From assembly GCA_945887855.1 (NCBI GenBank), contig CAMCZP010000015.1, positions 1-55,706 of the forward strand: DNA of 55,706 bases, read 5' to 3'. Numbering within the stretch: position 1 is the first letter of the stretch; every line of letters starts with the position of its first letter. This DNA comes from Leptospira interrogans serovar Manilae (GTDB taxonomy: Bacteria > Spirochaetota > Leptospiria > Leptospirales > Leptospiraceae). The position numbers and the translations under genes were made by a program. The notes under the pieces were generated by a model that was given only the letters and a program-made list of their open reading frames with translations, was not told where the DNA came from and searched no databases. Shown in pieces: positions 16,946 through 26,873 of the stretch.

Positions 16946-17317
16946 ATGATCATTGTTGAAGGCGTTAACCATATAAATATAGCCGTTACAGACCTAAAGG
17001 CTTCAGTAAAATTTTATTCGGATCTGTTTGATTTCGAAGTCATTGACGACTCTCACAAGGGCCATGTAGTGATGACTCTCGATCCAATTAAAGTGAAATT
17101 AATCAAAGTAGAGAAAGTAGAGAACCAACTTTCAGCTTTAAAACAGCCCACAGTCAGTTTTATTATGGATGTAGATGATTTCACAGAAGCCATTAGTGAA
17201 ATAGAAGAAAAAGAAATCCAAATAGTAAGAGGTCCTGAAGCTACTGAAACTGGTGGTGAGACCCTTGTATTTAAAGATCCTGATAGCAATCTAATTGAAA
17301 TTTATTATCCATCTTAA
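16946..17317 (+). CDS. VOC/glyoxalase superfamily protein
   Basis: 123-residue single-module protein of the vicinal oxygen chelate fold. Metal-ligand positions are visible: His in GVNHINIAVTDL (residue 8), the mid-protein HVVMTL strand, and the final Glu in DPDSNLIEIYYPS. The substrate cannot be predicted; lactoylglutathione lyase-like and fosfomycin-resistance-like proteins share this pattern. AAAAGGGATCC precedes the ATG. Single gene between pyrC and prfB, with an inverted repeat behind it. Confidence 0.85.
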   Translation: MIIVEGVNHINIAVTDLKASVKFYSDLFDFEVIDDSHKGHVVMTLDPIKVKLIKVEKVENQLSALKQPTVSFIMDVDDFTEAISEIEEKEIQIVRGPEATETGGETLVFKDPDSNLIEIYYPS

Positions 17318-17348
17318 GATGGGTAGTTCAAAGACTTAAGTATGTACA

Positions 17349-17384
17349 ATTATAAGGGGGTAGTATGAATTATCTCCTTATAAT
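17349..17384. repeat. Inverted repeat between the VOC gene and prfB
   Basis: Arms ATTATAAGG (17349-17357) and CCTTATAAT (17376-17384) with an 18-nt loop, 28 bp before the prfB start. It is not followed by a T-run. It could be a weak terminator for the VOC gene or a leader structure of prfB. Confidence 0.5.
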
Positions 17385-17412
17385 CTTCTTTCAATAAACA
17401 TCATCACCTAAG

Positions 17413-18522
17413 ATGGAAATAAAACCTACCAAAGAACTCATTAAATCATCAAAAGAACTAGTCGAGAGGTTTCAGACCAGGTGGTCTTTGCTCAGCCTCC
17501 AGACAGATTATGATAGACTGCAATCCTTAAAAGAAAAAGCAAAGACTTCAGAATTTTGGAACAATACTGAAAAAGCACAGGAAGATACTAAATTACAAAA
17601 TTCAATTGAGAAAAAACTATCTCCCTGGTTAGAAATCAGGCAGGAAATCTTAGATTTTCCTGATTTAATTGAAATGACGATTGAAGAAAAAGGGGACACT
17701 GCCCTAGAGGAATTGAATAAAGATTTTAGTTTCTTGTCTTCAAAGTTAGAAGATTTAGAAATTCTGGGTGCTTTGAGTGGTCCCGATGATGCCAGCAATG
17801 CATTTTTTAATATCCACCCTGGTGCAGGAGGAACGGAAAGTCAGGATTGGGCAGAAATCTTGTTTAGAATGTATAGTCGCTACTTTGAAAGCAAAGGGTT
17901 TAAAGTAGATATGGTGGATTACCAGGAAGGAGAAGGTGCAGGCTTAAAAAATGTAACACTCCACGTTCAAGGTGAATATGCTTTTGGATATCTCAAAGGG
18001 GAAAATGGAGTACACAGATTGGTTCGTATTTCACCATTTGATTCCAATAAAAGACGTCATACATCATTTGCATCTGTTCATGTGGAACCAGAACTTGATG
18101 ATAATATAAATATCGTTATAGATGAGAAGGATTTAAGAGTTGATACATATAGGTCTTCTGGAGCTGGGGGTCAGCACGTCAATAAAACAGATTCAGCAGT
18201 CAGAATGATACATATTCCTTCAGGAATTGTAGTGCAGTGTCAAAATGAAAGATCCCAGATAAAGAATAGAGGGACTGCTATGAAAATGTTAAAGGCAAAA
18301 CTCTATGAGTTAGAAAAACAAAAAAATGCTGATGAAGCAGCCAAGAAATCAGGTGAAAAAAAAGATATCGCTTGGGGATCTCAAATTAGGAGTTATGTAT
18401 TTCATCCATATAATATGATCAAAGATCATCGAACTGATCACGAAACAGCAAATATAGGGCCTGTTATGGATGGAGATTTGGATTCTTTTATTATGGCATT
18501 TCTAAAGTCTCAATTAAGTTAG
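17413..18522 (+). CDS. prfB: Peptide chain release factor 2
   Basis: 369-residue RF2, which terminates translation at UGA and UAA. The stop-codon recognition tripeptide SPF is in [13 protein letters not shown], distinguishing it from RF1 (PxT). The peptidyl-tRNA hydrolysis motif GGQ is in [18 protein letters not shown] (about 250). The gene is one uninterrupted frame from ATG: the N-terminal region aligns by eye with E. coli RF2 through the point where many bacteria need a +1 frameshift at a UGA, and no such site is required here. The usual autoregulation is therefore absent. Confidence 0.95.
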   Translation: MEIKPTKELIKSSKELVERFQTRWSLLSLQTDYDRLQSLKEKAKTSEFWNNTEKAQEDTKLQNSIEKKLSPWLEIRQEILDFPDLIEMTIEEKGDTALEELNKDFSFLSSKLEDLEILGALSGPDDASNAFFNIHPGAGGTESQDWAEILFRMYSRYFESKGFKVDMVDYQEGEGAGLKNVTLHVQGEYAFGYLKGENGVHRLVRISPFDSNKRRHTSFASVHVEPELDDNINIVIDEKDLRVDTYRSSGAGGQHVNKTDSAVRMIHIPSGIVVQCQNERSQIKNRGTAMKMLKAKLYELEKQKNADEAAKKSGEKKDIAWGSQIRSYVFHPYNMIKDHRTDHETANIGPVMDGDLDSFIMAFLKSQLS

Positions 18523-18594
18523 TTTCCACCTTTTAATTTTTTTTCAACTACGAGTTAGTGAATCTCTATATCAAATACATTTTATCGTCTCTAT

Positions 18595-19710
18595 TTAGTA
18601 TTTTATTTGAAATTGGAATCCTATTGATCTAATTTTTTCTGTAGTATCTGGAAGTGGACCAAGTGGAGAGATTCCAAAAAAAGAATCAGGATTTGATTTT
18701 AAATCTACACTTGTGATTCTATGATTCATTTCTTTATCTAAAATAAATATTTTTAAACTTCTATAATCTGTTAACTTAAAAATATAAGAAAAATTATAAA
18801 GTCTACCTTGCACATCTGAATTAGAGCTGTACTTTTCTGTGTTTTGAACAGGATAGATTACATCATTAGAGAATGGCAGATATGTGTTGAATCTTGAAAT
18901 TTGATAAATTTTACTAGAACCATTGTAGTACGATCCAGATACTTCTAGTTCTTGGTTAGGAACCATAGCAAGTCTATAAACACCGCCAATGAGCCCTGCT
19001 CCTGTATACTCATCATATTTTTCTTGTAATGGAATTGGATAACCATTTCCATTTAGTTTTAACTGGGAAGTAGGAATTGAAAGAAAATTTTCCGTACTAC
19101 TAAATGAGTAATTTTTAGGAGAAAAAGTGTCATGCTCTAAATATGCACCTATCTTTAACCCTAATCCAATCAAGTATTTAGAGGGATGATCTGGTATTAG
19201 GAAGATATCGTGATCATACTGCATACTATATTTTGAAATAGAACCTAAAGTATACTGTGCAATACCTATATCTGTGGTATTTAAATAACTATTTCCATAT
19301 ACAAGATTTGTTTGTTTATAGTTACTATTGTCTAGGTAAGAATTGGAAGTTGACATGTATCCTAATGAAAAATTACCCCTATGTGATCCATTTGAAGATG
19401 GTAGAGTAACTCCTAGACTAAATACTCTCGCTACTGTAGAAAATGAATTTAGGTTTACTTTATCTTTTTTGCCTATAAAACTGGAATCACTTCTTCCGTT
19501 ATAATTTGAAGATTCACCAGTTTTAAAAAATGTTTTTACTGCGGATGGTTCCCACTGAGAGTATCCAAGTTCTAAGTAAATATGTTTTGCCTTATCAAGT
19601 GCTGGCTCAATAGACGATTTTGGACTTTCATTTTCTACTTTTATTTCTTGTGAAAATAATTGAAAAGAATACCAAGAAACAAGAATAGTAAAGAGTAAGC
19701 CGTACTTCAT
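18595..19710 (-). CDS. Putative outer-membrane beta-barrel protein
   Basis: 371-residue exported protein of unknown function. The signal peptide MKYGLLFTILVSWYSFQLFS precedes QEIKV. The rest is rich in Ser, Tyr and Asn and alternates polar and hydrophobic residues, with strand-like segments such as HIYLELGYSQWEP, NFSLGYMSTSN, YLIGLGLKIGAYLEH and RLYNFSYIFKLTDY. It ends IRSIGFQFQIKY, an aromatic C-terminal strand as in barrel proteins. It faces prfB convergently. Barrel assignment is by pattern only. Confidence 0.6.
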   Translation of the reverse strand: MKYGLLFTILVSWYSFQLFSQEIKVENESPKSSIEPALDKAKHIYLELGYSQWEPSAVKTFFKTGESSNYNGRSDSSFIGKKDKVNLNSFSTVARVFSLGVTLPSSNGSHRGNFSLGYMSTSNSYLDNSNYKQTNLVYGNSYLNTTDIGIAQYTLGSISKYSMQYDHDIFLIPDHPSKYLIGLGLKIGAYLEHDTFSPKNYSFSSTENFLSIPTSQLKLNGNGYPIPLQEKYDEYTGAGLIGGVYRLAMVPNQELEVSGSYYNGSSKIYQISRFNTYLPFSNDVIYPVQNTEKYSSNSDVQGRLYNFSYIFKLTDYRSLKIFILDKEMNHRITSVDLKSNPDSFFGISPLGPLPDTTEKIRSIGFQFQIKY

Positions 19711-19899
19711 TTTGAATTTATAAAATAAACTAGTTCATATCTTCCCATCAATAGAATTCCTATTTTGAATTTGCTCAATATTCTTAATTATAAAAATATT
19801 TATATTTTTTACTATGTATATTATCAATTTTCTTTTTACATAAGAGTAAGAGAAAAAGATTCTACCATCTTCCCTTACTCATTTTATAACAATTCGAGT

Positions 19900-21582
19900 T
19901 TAAAGAATATTGGTGATAGCTCCGTTAGAAGCAGATTGTACTAGATGAGCATATTTAGCTAATACTCCAGATTTAAAACGTGGTTCTGGTTTTTTCCAAA
20001 GGCTAAGTCTCCTTTTTATTTCTTCATCAGAAATCTCAACTTGTAGAAGTTTTCTTTCCGCATCGATAGTCACCATATCTCCCATTTGAATGATTGCTAT
20101 AGGTCCTCCATCAAAAGCTTCTGGAGATACATGTCCTACAACCAGACCGTGTGTTCCTCCACTAAATCTTCCATCTGTTAATAATCCTACCTCTTCACCT
20201 AAGCCCTGTCCTACAAGTGCAGCTGTGACAGCTAACATCTCTCTCATTCCAGGGCCTCCCTTTGGTCCTTCGTATCGTATAATTACAACATCACCCTTCA
20301 CGATCTTATGAGCCATGATTGCTTCAAAGCATTCGTCCTCAGAATCATAAACCTTTGCAGGACCTGTGATTTTAAATATCTTTAAGCCAGAGATTTTAGC
20401 AACAGCACCTTCAGGAACTAAATTCCCTTTTAGAATGACTAATGGACCTGATGCAAAGAGTGGATTTTCAACTCCCCTTACAATGACCTGCTCTTTTGCA
20501 AGGGAGGGCATTTCTTTGAGATTTTCAGCAACAGTTTTCCCAGTTACTGTAAGACAGTCACCGTGGAGGAGTCCTTTTTCAAGCATATACTTCATCACAC
20601 CGTGAACACCACCAGCTCTGTCTAGATCTGTCATCACATATTTTCCACCTGGTTTTAAGTCTGCCAAATGTGGAGTAGTTTTCCCTACTCTATCAAAATC
20701 ATGAATTGTAAGATCCACACCTATTTCTTTTGCAATAGCTATTAAGTGTAATACTGCATTTGTGGATCCTCCGAGAACTAAAACTACTCGAATAGCATTT
20801 TCGAAAGCTTCTTTTGTTAGAATCTGTTTTGGTGTAATACGTTTTTTTATAAGTTCATATACAGCTTTTCCAGCATCAAAACAATCATTTGCTTTTCGTG
20901 AGCTTACTGCGGGCATAGAGGCTGAACCGGGAAGGCTCATTCCTAAAGCTTCAATAGCAGAAGACATAGTATTTGCTGTATACATTCCCCCACAGCTTCC
21001 GGCACCGGGAATTGCATTTTGTTCTATTCGTAAGAATTCATCTCGAGAGATTTTACCAGCATTTAGTTTTCCAACTGCTTCAAAAATAGATACAATATCA
21101 ATATCATGGCCATCACAATTTCCTGGCATAATTGTTCCCCCATACACAAAGAGAGAAGGAATATCAAGCCTACAAAGAGCCATAAGACAACCCGGCATAT
21201 TTTTATCACAACCTCCAAGTGCAACCACTCCATCAAATCGCATTGCATTTGAGACTAGTTCAATGGAATCTGCAATCACTTCACGGGAGGGGAGAGAGTA
21301 TCTCATACCTTCATGCCCCATTGAAATTCCGTCTGAAACAGTAATTGTTCCAAAGATTTGGGGCATACCACCTGCAGTCCTAACTCCTTCTTTTACTTTT
21401 TCAGCTAGTCGGTTGATATGTGAATTACATGGTGTAATTTCGCTCCATGTAGATGCAATGCCAATGATCGGTTTTTGAAAGTCTTCCTCAGTAAACCCTA
21501 CAGCTCTTAGCATTCCTCTATTGGGAGCTCGATTGTCTCCCTCGGTTGTCATGGAACTTCGGAATTTTAAACTTTCTGACAT
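19900..21582 (-). CDS. ilvD: Dihydroxy-acid dehydratase
   Basis: 560-residue Fe-S dehydratase of valine, isoleucine and pantothenate synthesis, converting 2,3-dihydroxy-3-methyl acids to 2-keto acids. Cluster-binding Cys residues are in [10 protein letters not shown] and [36 protein letters not shown] and [14 protein letters not shown] are further family signatures. Length matches bacterial IlvD. AGAAGGAG lies upstream of the ATG. Stands alone; no other ilv genes in view. Confidence 0.97.
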   Translation of the reverse strand: MSESLKFRSSMTTEGDNRAPNRGMLRAVGFTEEDFQKPIIGIASTWSEITPCNSHINRLAEKVKEGVRTAGGMPQIFGTITVSDGISMGHEGMRYSLPSREVIADSIELVSNAMRFDGVVALGGCDKNMPGCLMALCRLDIPSLFVYGGTIMPGNCDGHDIDIVSIFEAVGKLNAGKISRDEFLRIEQNAIPGAGSCGGMYTANTMSSAIEALGMSLPGSASMPAVSSRKANDCFDAGKAVYELIKKRITPKQILTKEAFENAIRVVLVLGGSTNAVLHLIAIAKEIGVDLTIHDFDRVGKTTPHLADLKPGGKYVMTDLDRAGGVHGVMKYMLEKGLLHGDCLTVTGKTVAENLKEMPSLAKEQVIVRGVENPLFASGPLVILKGNLVPEGAVAKISGLKIFKITGPAKVYDSEDECFEAIMAHKIVKGDVVIIRYEGPKGGPGMREMLAVTAALVGQGLGEEVGLLTDGRFSGGTHGLVVGHVSPEAFDGGPIAIIQMGDMVTIDAERKLLQVEISDEEIKRRLSLWKKPEPRFKSGVLAKYAHLVQSASNGAITNIL

Positions 21583-21816
21583 AGTAAATTCTCCTTCTAT
21601 TTTCTTCCAATATTTAGATTTGAATTTTAACTAAAAGAAATTTTTACAGTATAAGGGACAGTAAGAGTTTTTCACTTTCTCTTTTTTGAATGTTACACAT
21701 TTTTTTAAGATTCGAAAATGCATTTTCATAAATTTCCCGTTATAGGTTCAGGGAATAAACTTTTAAAAAACACTTTTAGATGTTCTCTCATTTAAAAGAA
21801 AGTAAAGGAGATAGGG

Positions 21817-23394
21817 ATGAATGGTATAGATTCAGAAAAAGAAATAGAATATGCAATCACTAAAAGTGGTGAACAGATAGCAGTCAAAGTACGTTTTTAT
21901 TTAGTTGGTTTTTTTATTTTCGGTACGACAATGGCTATTCTCAATTCTGGCTTACATGCCATTACGGGAAGCTATCTCCTTGCCATTTTATATTTTTTAA
22001 TAGCTTCTTTTACTACCACTTATCTCATAAAAACGAATAAGTTAAAATTATGGATCATTTATTTCAATGCTATTTCAGAAGTTTTCATTCTTTATTTTCT
22101 TAGAATCTTAGGAGTAGTACTATTTCCTATTGAAGGATATGTGAATATAGCAGCTAAAGAAAAAAGTTTATTTTTGATATATTTAATTTTTATTACAATG
22201 TTACCCCTTAGAAATAATTTTCGTTTTAGCATTGTAATAGGAAGTATTATCATTTTTGCACAGATATCTTTACAATTGATTTATGCAAATCATGGAATAA
22301 ATTACAAATTGGGATCAAATTTCTCAGCAGGGGAAATCGGTCTAACAAGCGAAATAAGCTCAATATTTTATATCATTGCTTGCGTATTTATTTCTTGTAC
22401 AATCACTAAAATTTTTAATCGATATTTAAGTGAATCCAGAAAAAATGAAAGACTAGCTAAAGAATCCTTAGATAACACGGAAATAATTTTATCCAGAATT
22501 AGAGATCTCAAATTACAGATTCAAAGTGCAATTACTTTTGCCCAAAAGTTTAGAAATGAATTTAAAATAGGAATTCAGTCTCAGATAGGAAAATCCCAAG
22601 AGTCCACACAGGCTATGACTGATATTTCAAATGTATCTAGAAAAATATCAGATTCTACTAAGGATCAAATGAAACAAATTCAAGTGGGAGAAGAACAATC
22701 AGATCGATTGCAATTTCAATTTAAAGAATTAAAAGAATTGATTGTGGATATAAAACAAAAACTTAAATCTTTGAACTTAGATCTAGATAAAAGTAAAAAA
22801 GCTCTCAATAGTACAGAGACTTCCATGGAGAGTATCGATATTTCATCTAAAAAAATTGCAGGAACTCTCAAGGATATGAATGAAATATCTAGTCGAACAA
22901 ATCTATTAGCACTCAATGCAAGCATAGAGGCGGCCAGAGCTGGAGAGTATGGAAAAGGATTTTCTATAGTTGCCGAAGAAGTAGCTAAATTAGCCAGACG
23001 TTCTACATCTCACAACCGTGAAATAGGAGAGATTATTAAAGATAGTTTGGTAAAAACCACTTCTGGTACAGAATCTGTAAGTGGTATATCTAATAGTTTT
23101 AAGAATATCTTCTCAGCTTTTTCATCTATAGATTCAAAATTAGATGAGGGATTATTTGCACTAACTGAATTTGAAAAGGAAAAAGATAATATCTTACAGT
23201 CCATATACCAACTTAGTAAAGAGGCAAATTTTGTTAGATCATCTACTGATCAGCAGGAAGATGCAATTCAATTAACTAATGAGCATATTTTAAATTTATC
23301 TAAGACAGCTTCAGAGTTTACAGGATGGTTAGAAGAATTAGATACTCTTCAAGAGTTTTTAGTAAAAACAGAAAACTTGATATCAGAAATTTAA
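21817..23394 (+). CDS. Methyl-accepting chemotaxis protein
   Basis: 525-residue receptor. The first 210 residues contain about six hydrophobic segments (for example FYLVGFFIFGTTMAILN, LWIIYFNAISEVFILYFL, IVIGSIIIFAQISLQLIY, IFYIIACVFISCTIT) with no large periplasmic domain, so sensing is probably within or close to the membrane. No HAMP domain is evident. The signalling domain is a long coiled coil whose tip reads EISSRTNLLALNASIEAARA (about 355-375). It would act on a CheA/CheW array controlling the periplasmic flagella. GGAG lies in the upstream AAAGGAGATAGGG. Confidence 0.93.
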   Translation: MNGIDSEKEIEYAITKSGEQIAVKVRFYLVGFFIFGTTMAILNSGLHAITGSYLLAILYFLIASFTTTYLIKTNKLKLWIIYFNAISEVFILYFLRILGVVLFPIEGYVNIAAKEKSLFLIYLIFITMLPLRNNFRFSIVIGSIIIFAQISLQLIYANHGINYKLGSNFSAGEIGLTSEISSIFYIIACVFISCTITKIFNRYLSESRKNERLAKESLDNTEIILSRIRDLKLQIQSAITFAQKFRNEFKIGIQSQIGKSQESTQAMTDISNVSRKISDSTKDQMKQIQVGEEQSDRLQFQFKELKELIVDIKQKLKSLNLDLDKSKKALNSTETSMESIDISSKKIAGTLKDMNEISSRTNLLALNASIEAARAGEYGKGFSIVAEEVAKLARRSTSHNREIGEIIKDSLVKTTSGTESVSGISNSFKNIFSAFSSIDSKLDEGLFALTEFEKEKDNILQSIYQLSKEANFVRSSTDQQEDAIQLTNEHILNLSKTASEFTGWLEELDTLQEFLVKTENLISEI

Positions 23395-23398
23395 GGGA

Positions 23399-23806
23399 CT
23401 ATAAAAATAACAGTGTGGGATTTTCTGTAATACTCCCATATACAATTGCATTTTGATTGAACTCCCTTCCTAATTGGTGAGCTAAATTTTTATCACCACC
23501 AATTGCACAAAATGAGTTTTCATACCAATTAGAGTCCCATGATTTCCCAACTCCGTCATACAATTTTAGAGTAAGATCCTGTAATCTAGCTTTTAATAGT
23601 AAGTTAGCATTGTTATTTTCTGCTTCAGATATAGGCTCAGAGAAAGGATTCCAAGCTGTAATAAAAAAATAAAAAGAAAAGTTATTTTCTAATAAAAACT
23701 GATTCCATTTAAAGTTGGGAATTCCAATATTTAAAATATAATCAGGAGAACTATCTATATGAATGGTATAATCTGTTCTTATGTATGCTTCATGGAGAGT
23801 TTTCAT
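23399..23806 (-). CDS. DUF3293 protein
   Basis: 135 residues, function unknown. The FFITAWNPFSEPISEAENN segment, the following LLLKARLQDL helix, the central GxGKSWDSNWYENSFCAIG and the end GREFNQNAIVYGSI match the DUF3293 pattern (ITAxNPxS, N at the helix start, QxAxxY). Likely cytoplasmic. It ends 4 bp from the stop of the chemotaxis receptor on the opposite strand. Confidence 0.7.
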   Translation of the reverse strand: MKTLHEAYIRTDYTIHIDSSPDYILNIGIPNFKWNQFLLENNFSFYFFITAWNPFSEPISEAENNNANLLLKARLQDLTLKLYDGVGKSWDSNWYENSFCAIGGDKNLAHQLGREFNQNAIVYGSITENPTLLFL

Positions 23807-23917
23807 TTTTTCTAAATTTAAATAAAATACCTATTTACAAGGTAAAAATTTTCAAGAAGAGGATTTTAAATTAGAAAGTTGCCTAGCAAGTACTACGCCT
23901 TGCCAGACTTTTTTCTT

Positions 23918-25483
23918 TCAAACATTAGATGGTTGTAATTCTTCTATTGGAACTAGCTTTAATAGCTTATGAGTTCGAATTCTACTTTTTCTACAAAGTT
24001 CTTCGTTGTCATGCAAGGAAATTCCATAACTAGGAATCATTTCTTTTAGTTTTACTTGCCACTCAGTAGTTTTTACTTTATTGGAAAAACAATCTACTAA
24101 AACCTCTAACATAATAGCAACTGAAGTAGAAGCTCCTGGAGAGGCTCCTAGAAGTGCTGCAAGTGACCCATCCTTAGCAAATACAACCTCTGTACCAAAT
24201 TCTAAAACACCACCTTCTTTTTCGTCAGATTTGATGATCTGGACTCTTTTTCCGGCAACCACAAGTTCCCAATCATCGCTGTTAGCATCAGGAAAATACT
24301 CCTTCAGTGCTTCAATTCTATCATCATGAGATTGAGAAGCCTGTTGTATCAAATACTTTGTAAGCGGAAAATTATGCATTCCAGCAGATATCATTGGAAA
24401 AATATTTCCCAATTCTAGAGATTTAGCCAAGTCCCAGTAGGAGCCTTTTTTAAGAAATTTTGTAGTAAAACCTGCATAAGGTCCAAAGAGAAGTTCTTTC
24501 TGACCATTGATGATTCTAGTATCTAAGTGAGGTACAGACATCGGTGGTGTCCCAACCTTTGCTTTTCCATATACTTTTGCAAAGTGACCATCAATTACTT
24601 CATGATTTGTGCATCGCAACCATTGTCCACTCACAGGGAATCCACCATAGCCTTTAGCTTCAGGGATTTCTGATTTTTCTAAAAGAGGAAGAGATCCTCC
24701 ACCTGCTCCAATGAATACATAAGCAGCTTCGTGGTGTTCTTTTTCATGTGTAATTAAATTTGTAGACGTGAGATTCCAAAGTCCATTGTCTTCTCGTTCC
24801 AGGTCTTTAACTTCTTCATGAAACTTTAGTGAAACCCCATCTAATTTAGATAAATATTGAAAAATTGCTCTAGACAATGTCCCATAATCTACATCTGTTC
24901 CTAATTTCATCCTTGTTGCAGCTACTGGTTCATTTAGATCTCTATCCTTCATTACCAAAGGCATCCATTCTGCTATTTTTGCTTTATCTTCAGTATATTC
25001 TAAATCCTTAAACAATGCATCTTGGATTAAGGCCTCATATCTTTTTTTCAGAAAACCAACATCTTCTTGTCCCCAGACAAAGCTACAATGGGGAACAGAA
25101 TGGATAAATGCTTCGGGAATGATTATTTTTCTTTCAACAAGATAAGCCCAAAATTCCTTTGATATTTCAAAAGAGGATGCAATTTCGAATGCTTTTTTGC
25201 AATTTACAGAACCGTCAGGTTTTTGAGGTGTATAGTTTAATTCACAAAATGCGGAGTGACCTGTGCCTGCATTGTTCCATGCATTTGAACTTTCCCTAGC
25301 TGCAGAGTCCAATCTTTCGAGAATTGTAATGGTCAAAGTAGGATCCAATTCCTTAAGAAAGATGCCCAATGTAGCACTCATGATTCCAGCACCGATTAAA
25401 ATTACATCAGATTTTGTTTTGATTTTATGCTTCACATCATCTAATGTTATTTGAGAGTTTTCTAACTGGTGTTTTAAGTCCAT
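23918..25483 (-). CDS. mqo: Malate:quinone oxidoreductase
   Basis: 521-residue FAD enzyme that oxidises malate to oxaloacetate and passes electrons to the quinone pool at the membrane. The N-terminal FAD motif reads VILIGAGIMSATLGIFLKEL, then ERLDSAARESSNAWNNAGTGHSA with the NNAGTGHSA Mqo signature, FIGAGGGSLPLL, and GYGGFPVSGQWL. The late segment LLGASPGASTSVAIMLEVL is also typical. Length is normal. AAAAAAGGATTGTAACC precedes the ATG. Confidence 0.96.
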   Translation of the reverse strand: MDLKHQLENSQITLDDVKHKIKTKSDVILIGAGIMSATLGIFLKELDPTLTITILERLDSAARESSNAWNNAGTGHSAFCELNYTPQKPDGSVNCKKAFEIASSFEISKEFWAYLVERKIIIPEAFIHSVPHCSFVWGQEDVGFLKKRYEALIQDALFKDLEYTEDKAKIAEWMPLVMKDRDLNEPVAATRMKLGTDVDYGTLSRAIFQYLSKLDGVSLKFHEEVKDLEREDNGLWNLTSTNLITHEKEHHEAAYVFIGAGGGSLPLLEKSEIPEAKGYGGFPVSGQWLRCTNHEVIDGHFAKVYGKAKVGTPPMSVPHLDTRIINGQKELLFGPYAGFTTKFLKKGSYWDLAKSLELGNIFPMISAGMHNFPLTKYLIQQASQSHDDRIEALKEYFPDANSDDWELVVAGKRVQIIKSDEKEGGVLEFGTEVVFAKDGSLAALLGASPGASTSVAIMLEVLVDCFSNKVKTTEWQVKLKEMIPSYGISLHDNEELCRKSRIRTHKLLKLVPIEELQPSNV

Positions 25484-25913
25484 GGTTACAATCCTTTTTT
25501 ATTATTATTCTATTTAAATTAATACTAATCTTTAAGTCAAACTTTCTATTGATTCTTACTATATTATTTTTCTGACTTTTTACAGGTAATTTATTTTCCA
25601 ATGTTATGAATACATTGCATAAAACATAATATTTTGTATCTTACCAGTTACTTCGCAAAGTATTTATCAGAGATCTTACTTTAAGTATGCTATGTAATTT
25701 TTTATATAGAGCTATAATGAAATTTAAGTTCTATATAAATCACCATTAAATTAGGGCTAATAAAATAGGAGTGGTAAGATTCTATTTTTACTAAAAGTGT
25801 TTTAGTTTGTATAAATAAAAGGTTGGATTTTTGGATAAGATTGTAAGGTAATTAGAGAATTATAGACATAAGTCATTGCCGTATTTCGATTTGCAGAAAA
25901 GCTCTGACCCTAA
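25484..25913. other. 430-bp AT-rich intergenic region upstream of mqo
   Basis: No credible coding frame on either strand. It would hold the mqo promoter at its left end. At the right end lies a hairpin for the next minus-strand gene. I see no repeat or RNA gene in the rest. Confidence 0.6.
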
Positions 25914-25923
25914 TTAGGTCAGA
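25903..25923 (-). terminator. Hairpin terminator overlapping a stop codon
   Basis: TCTGACC (25903-25909), loop CTAATTA, GGTCAGA (25917-25923). The minus-strand stop codon is inside the loop, and TTTT follows shortly after the stem on the minus strand. A weak intrinsic terminator is likely. Confidence 0.55.
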
Positions 25924-26222
25924 AGTCGAACTTTTTTTGGATTGTATATGGGGTTAAATCCCTGTTCTAGCAAGGATGAGATAGCTTGTTCAATTGTCAT
26001 GGCTGGTTTTAAGTTGCTTGCAAAAATAGCAATATTTTCAAATGCCTTCTTTGAAACTTCTACATTGTTGATAATTACTTTTTTAGAATCTAGTATTTCA
26101 GTGATAAGACCAGGTCCTATTGTTCTTTTTTTGCTCTTAGTATTAGAATCTTTGCTCTTCGAGTTAGATTTTTGTTTTTTCTTAGCAATAGGTTTTGAGT
26201 TAAGAGAAGGTTTTTTCGGCAT
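25914..26222 (-). CDS. Hypothetical basic protein with Lys/Ser-rich tail
   Basis: 102 residues. The first 35 are low-complexity Lys/Ser/Asn (KKKQKSNSKSKDSNTKSKKR), probably disordered and nucleic-acid binding. The remainder looks like a small folded domain (GPGLITEILDSKKVIINNVE, then KPAMTIEQAISSLLEQGFNP). I do not recognise it. A hairpin covers its stop codon. It is a single-gene unit flanked by long non-coding stretches. Confidence 0.55.
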   Translation of the reverse strand: MPKKPSLNSKPIAKKKQKSNSKSKDSNTKSKKRTIGPGLITEILDSKKVIINNVEVSKKAFENIAIFASNLKPAMTIEQAISSLLEQGFNPIYNPKKVRLLT

Positions 26223-26873
26223 TATTCATTCACCATCCGAATTTTATTTAGTACAATGTTTCTTAAGAAAGTACTCTAGTATACTTTTCGGCGAAGATAT
26301 GAATAGGAATCTACTTTTCTTTGGAAATACCTTTCCACTCAGTCTGTTTTTTTGGTTTATTTCTTCTATGGTCTGATGAGAATTATTGGGAATAGTAATA
26401 AAAAAGCACTAATACAAATAATTCTAAATAAACTATGGAAACTTCATTCTCCAAGAGTAAATTGAGAAAGCACTTGTGTTTCAAAATGTATAAATCTAAC
26501 AGTAGAAAGATATAGGAATTTTTTGCTAACCTACCCTCTTAAAAAATATTTCACATAGAGAGTGGTTATTTTAGAAATAATATAGTAATATAGTTTGTTA
26601 CTTGATTTATATAGAAAAGATTTGGTATTATAAAAATGATACTTGTTACTTTTTCTGACTTATTATTTGAGTAGTAATTAGGGTATGCTGATTTGGAATG
26701 TTTGATTTTATCGACAATAATATTAATATGTCTCATAAAAAAAAACATCTATTATCTTAAAAATTATTTTTTAATAGATTGACCTACAATAGGGCATTTC
26801 CGATATTAAAAACGGGGGAAATTATTTACTTAATTTGCCTCAAATATTGAAAGAGAGTTAAAGGTATAACAAA
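26223..26873. other. 650-bp AT-rich region upstream of the FcpA-like gene
   Basis: No gene recognised. An AT-only hairpin lies at 26757-26774 (TTAAAAA/TTTTTAA). Near the right end TTGACC (26779-26784) and TATTAA (26804-26809) are spaced by 19 bp, a weak promoter candidate for the next gene. AAAGG lies about 9 nt before its ATG. The length suggests further regulation that I cannot identify. Confidence 0.5.

Noticed and set aside
17413..17500. Programmed frameshift site in prfB
   Set aside because: The frame is open without interruption, so no shift is needed.
20762..21478. 238-codon plus-strand frame
   Set aside because: Lies fully antisense to ilvD and has no family features; an artefact of ilvD codon use.
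25942..26376. 144-codon plus-strand frame
   Set aside because: Antisense to the Lys/Ser-rich gene, with a composition that is its mirror image.
26779..26809. Strong promoter for the FcpA-like gene
   Set aside because: TTGACC and TATTAA are 19 bp apart, too far to call with confidence; noted only in the region description.
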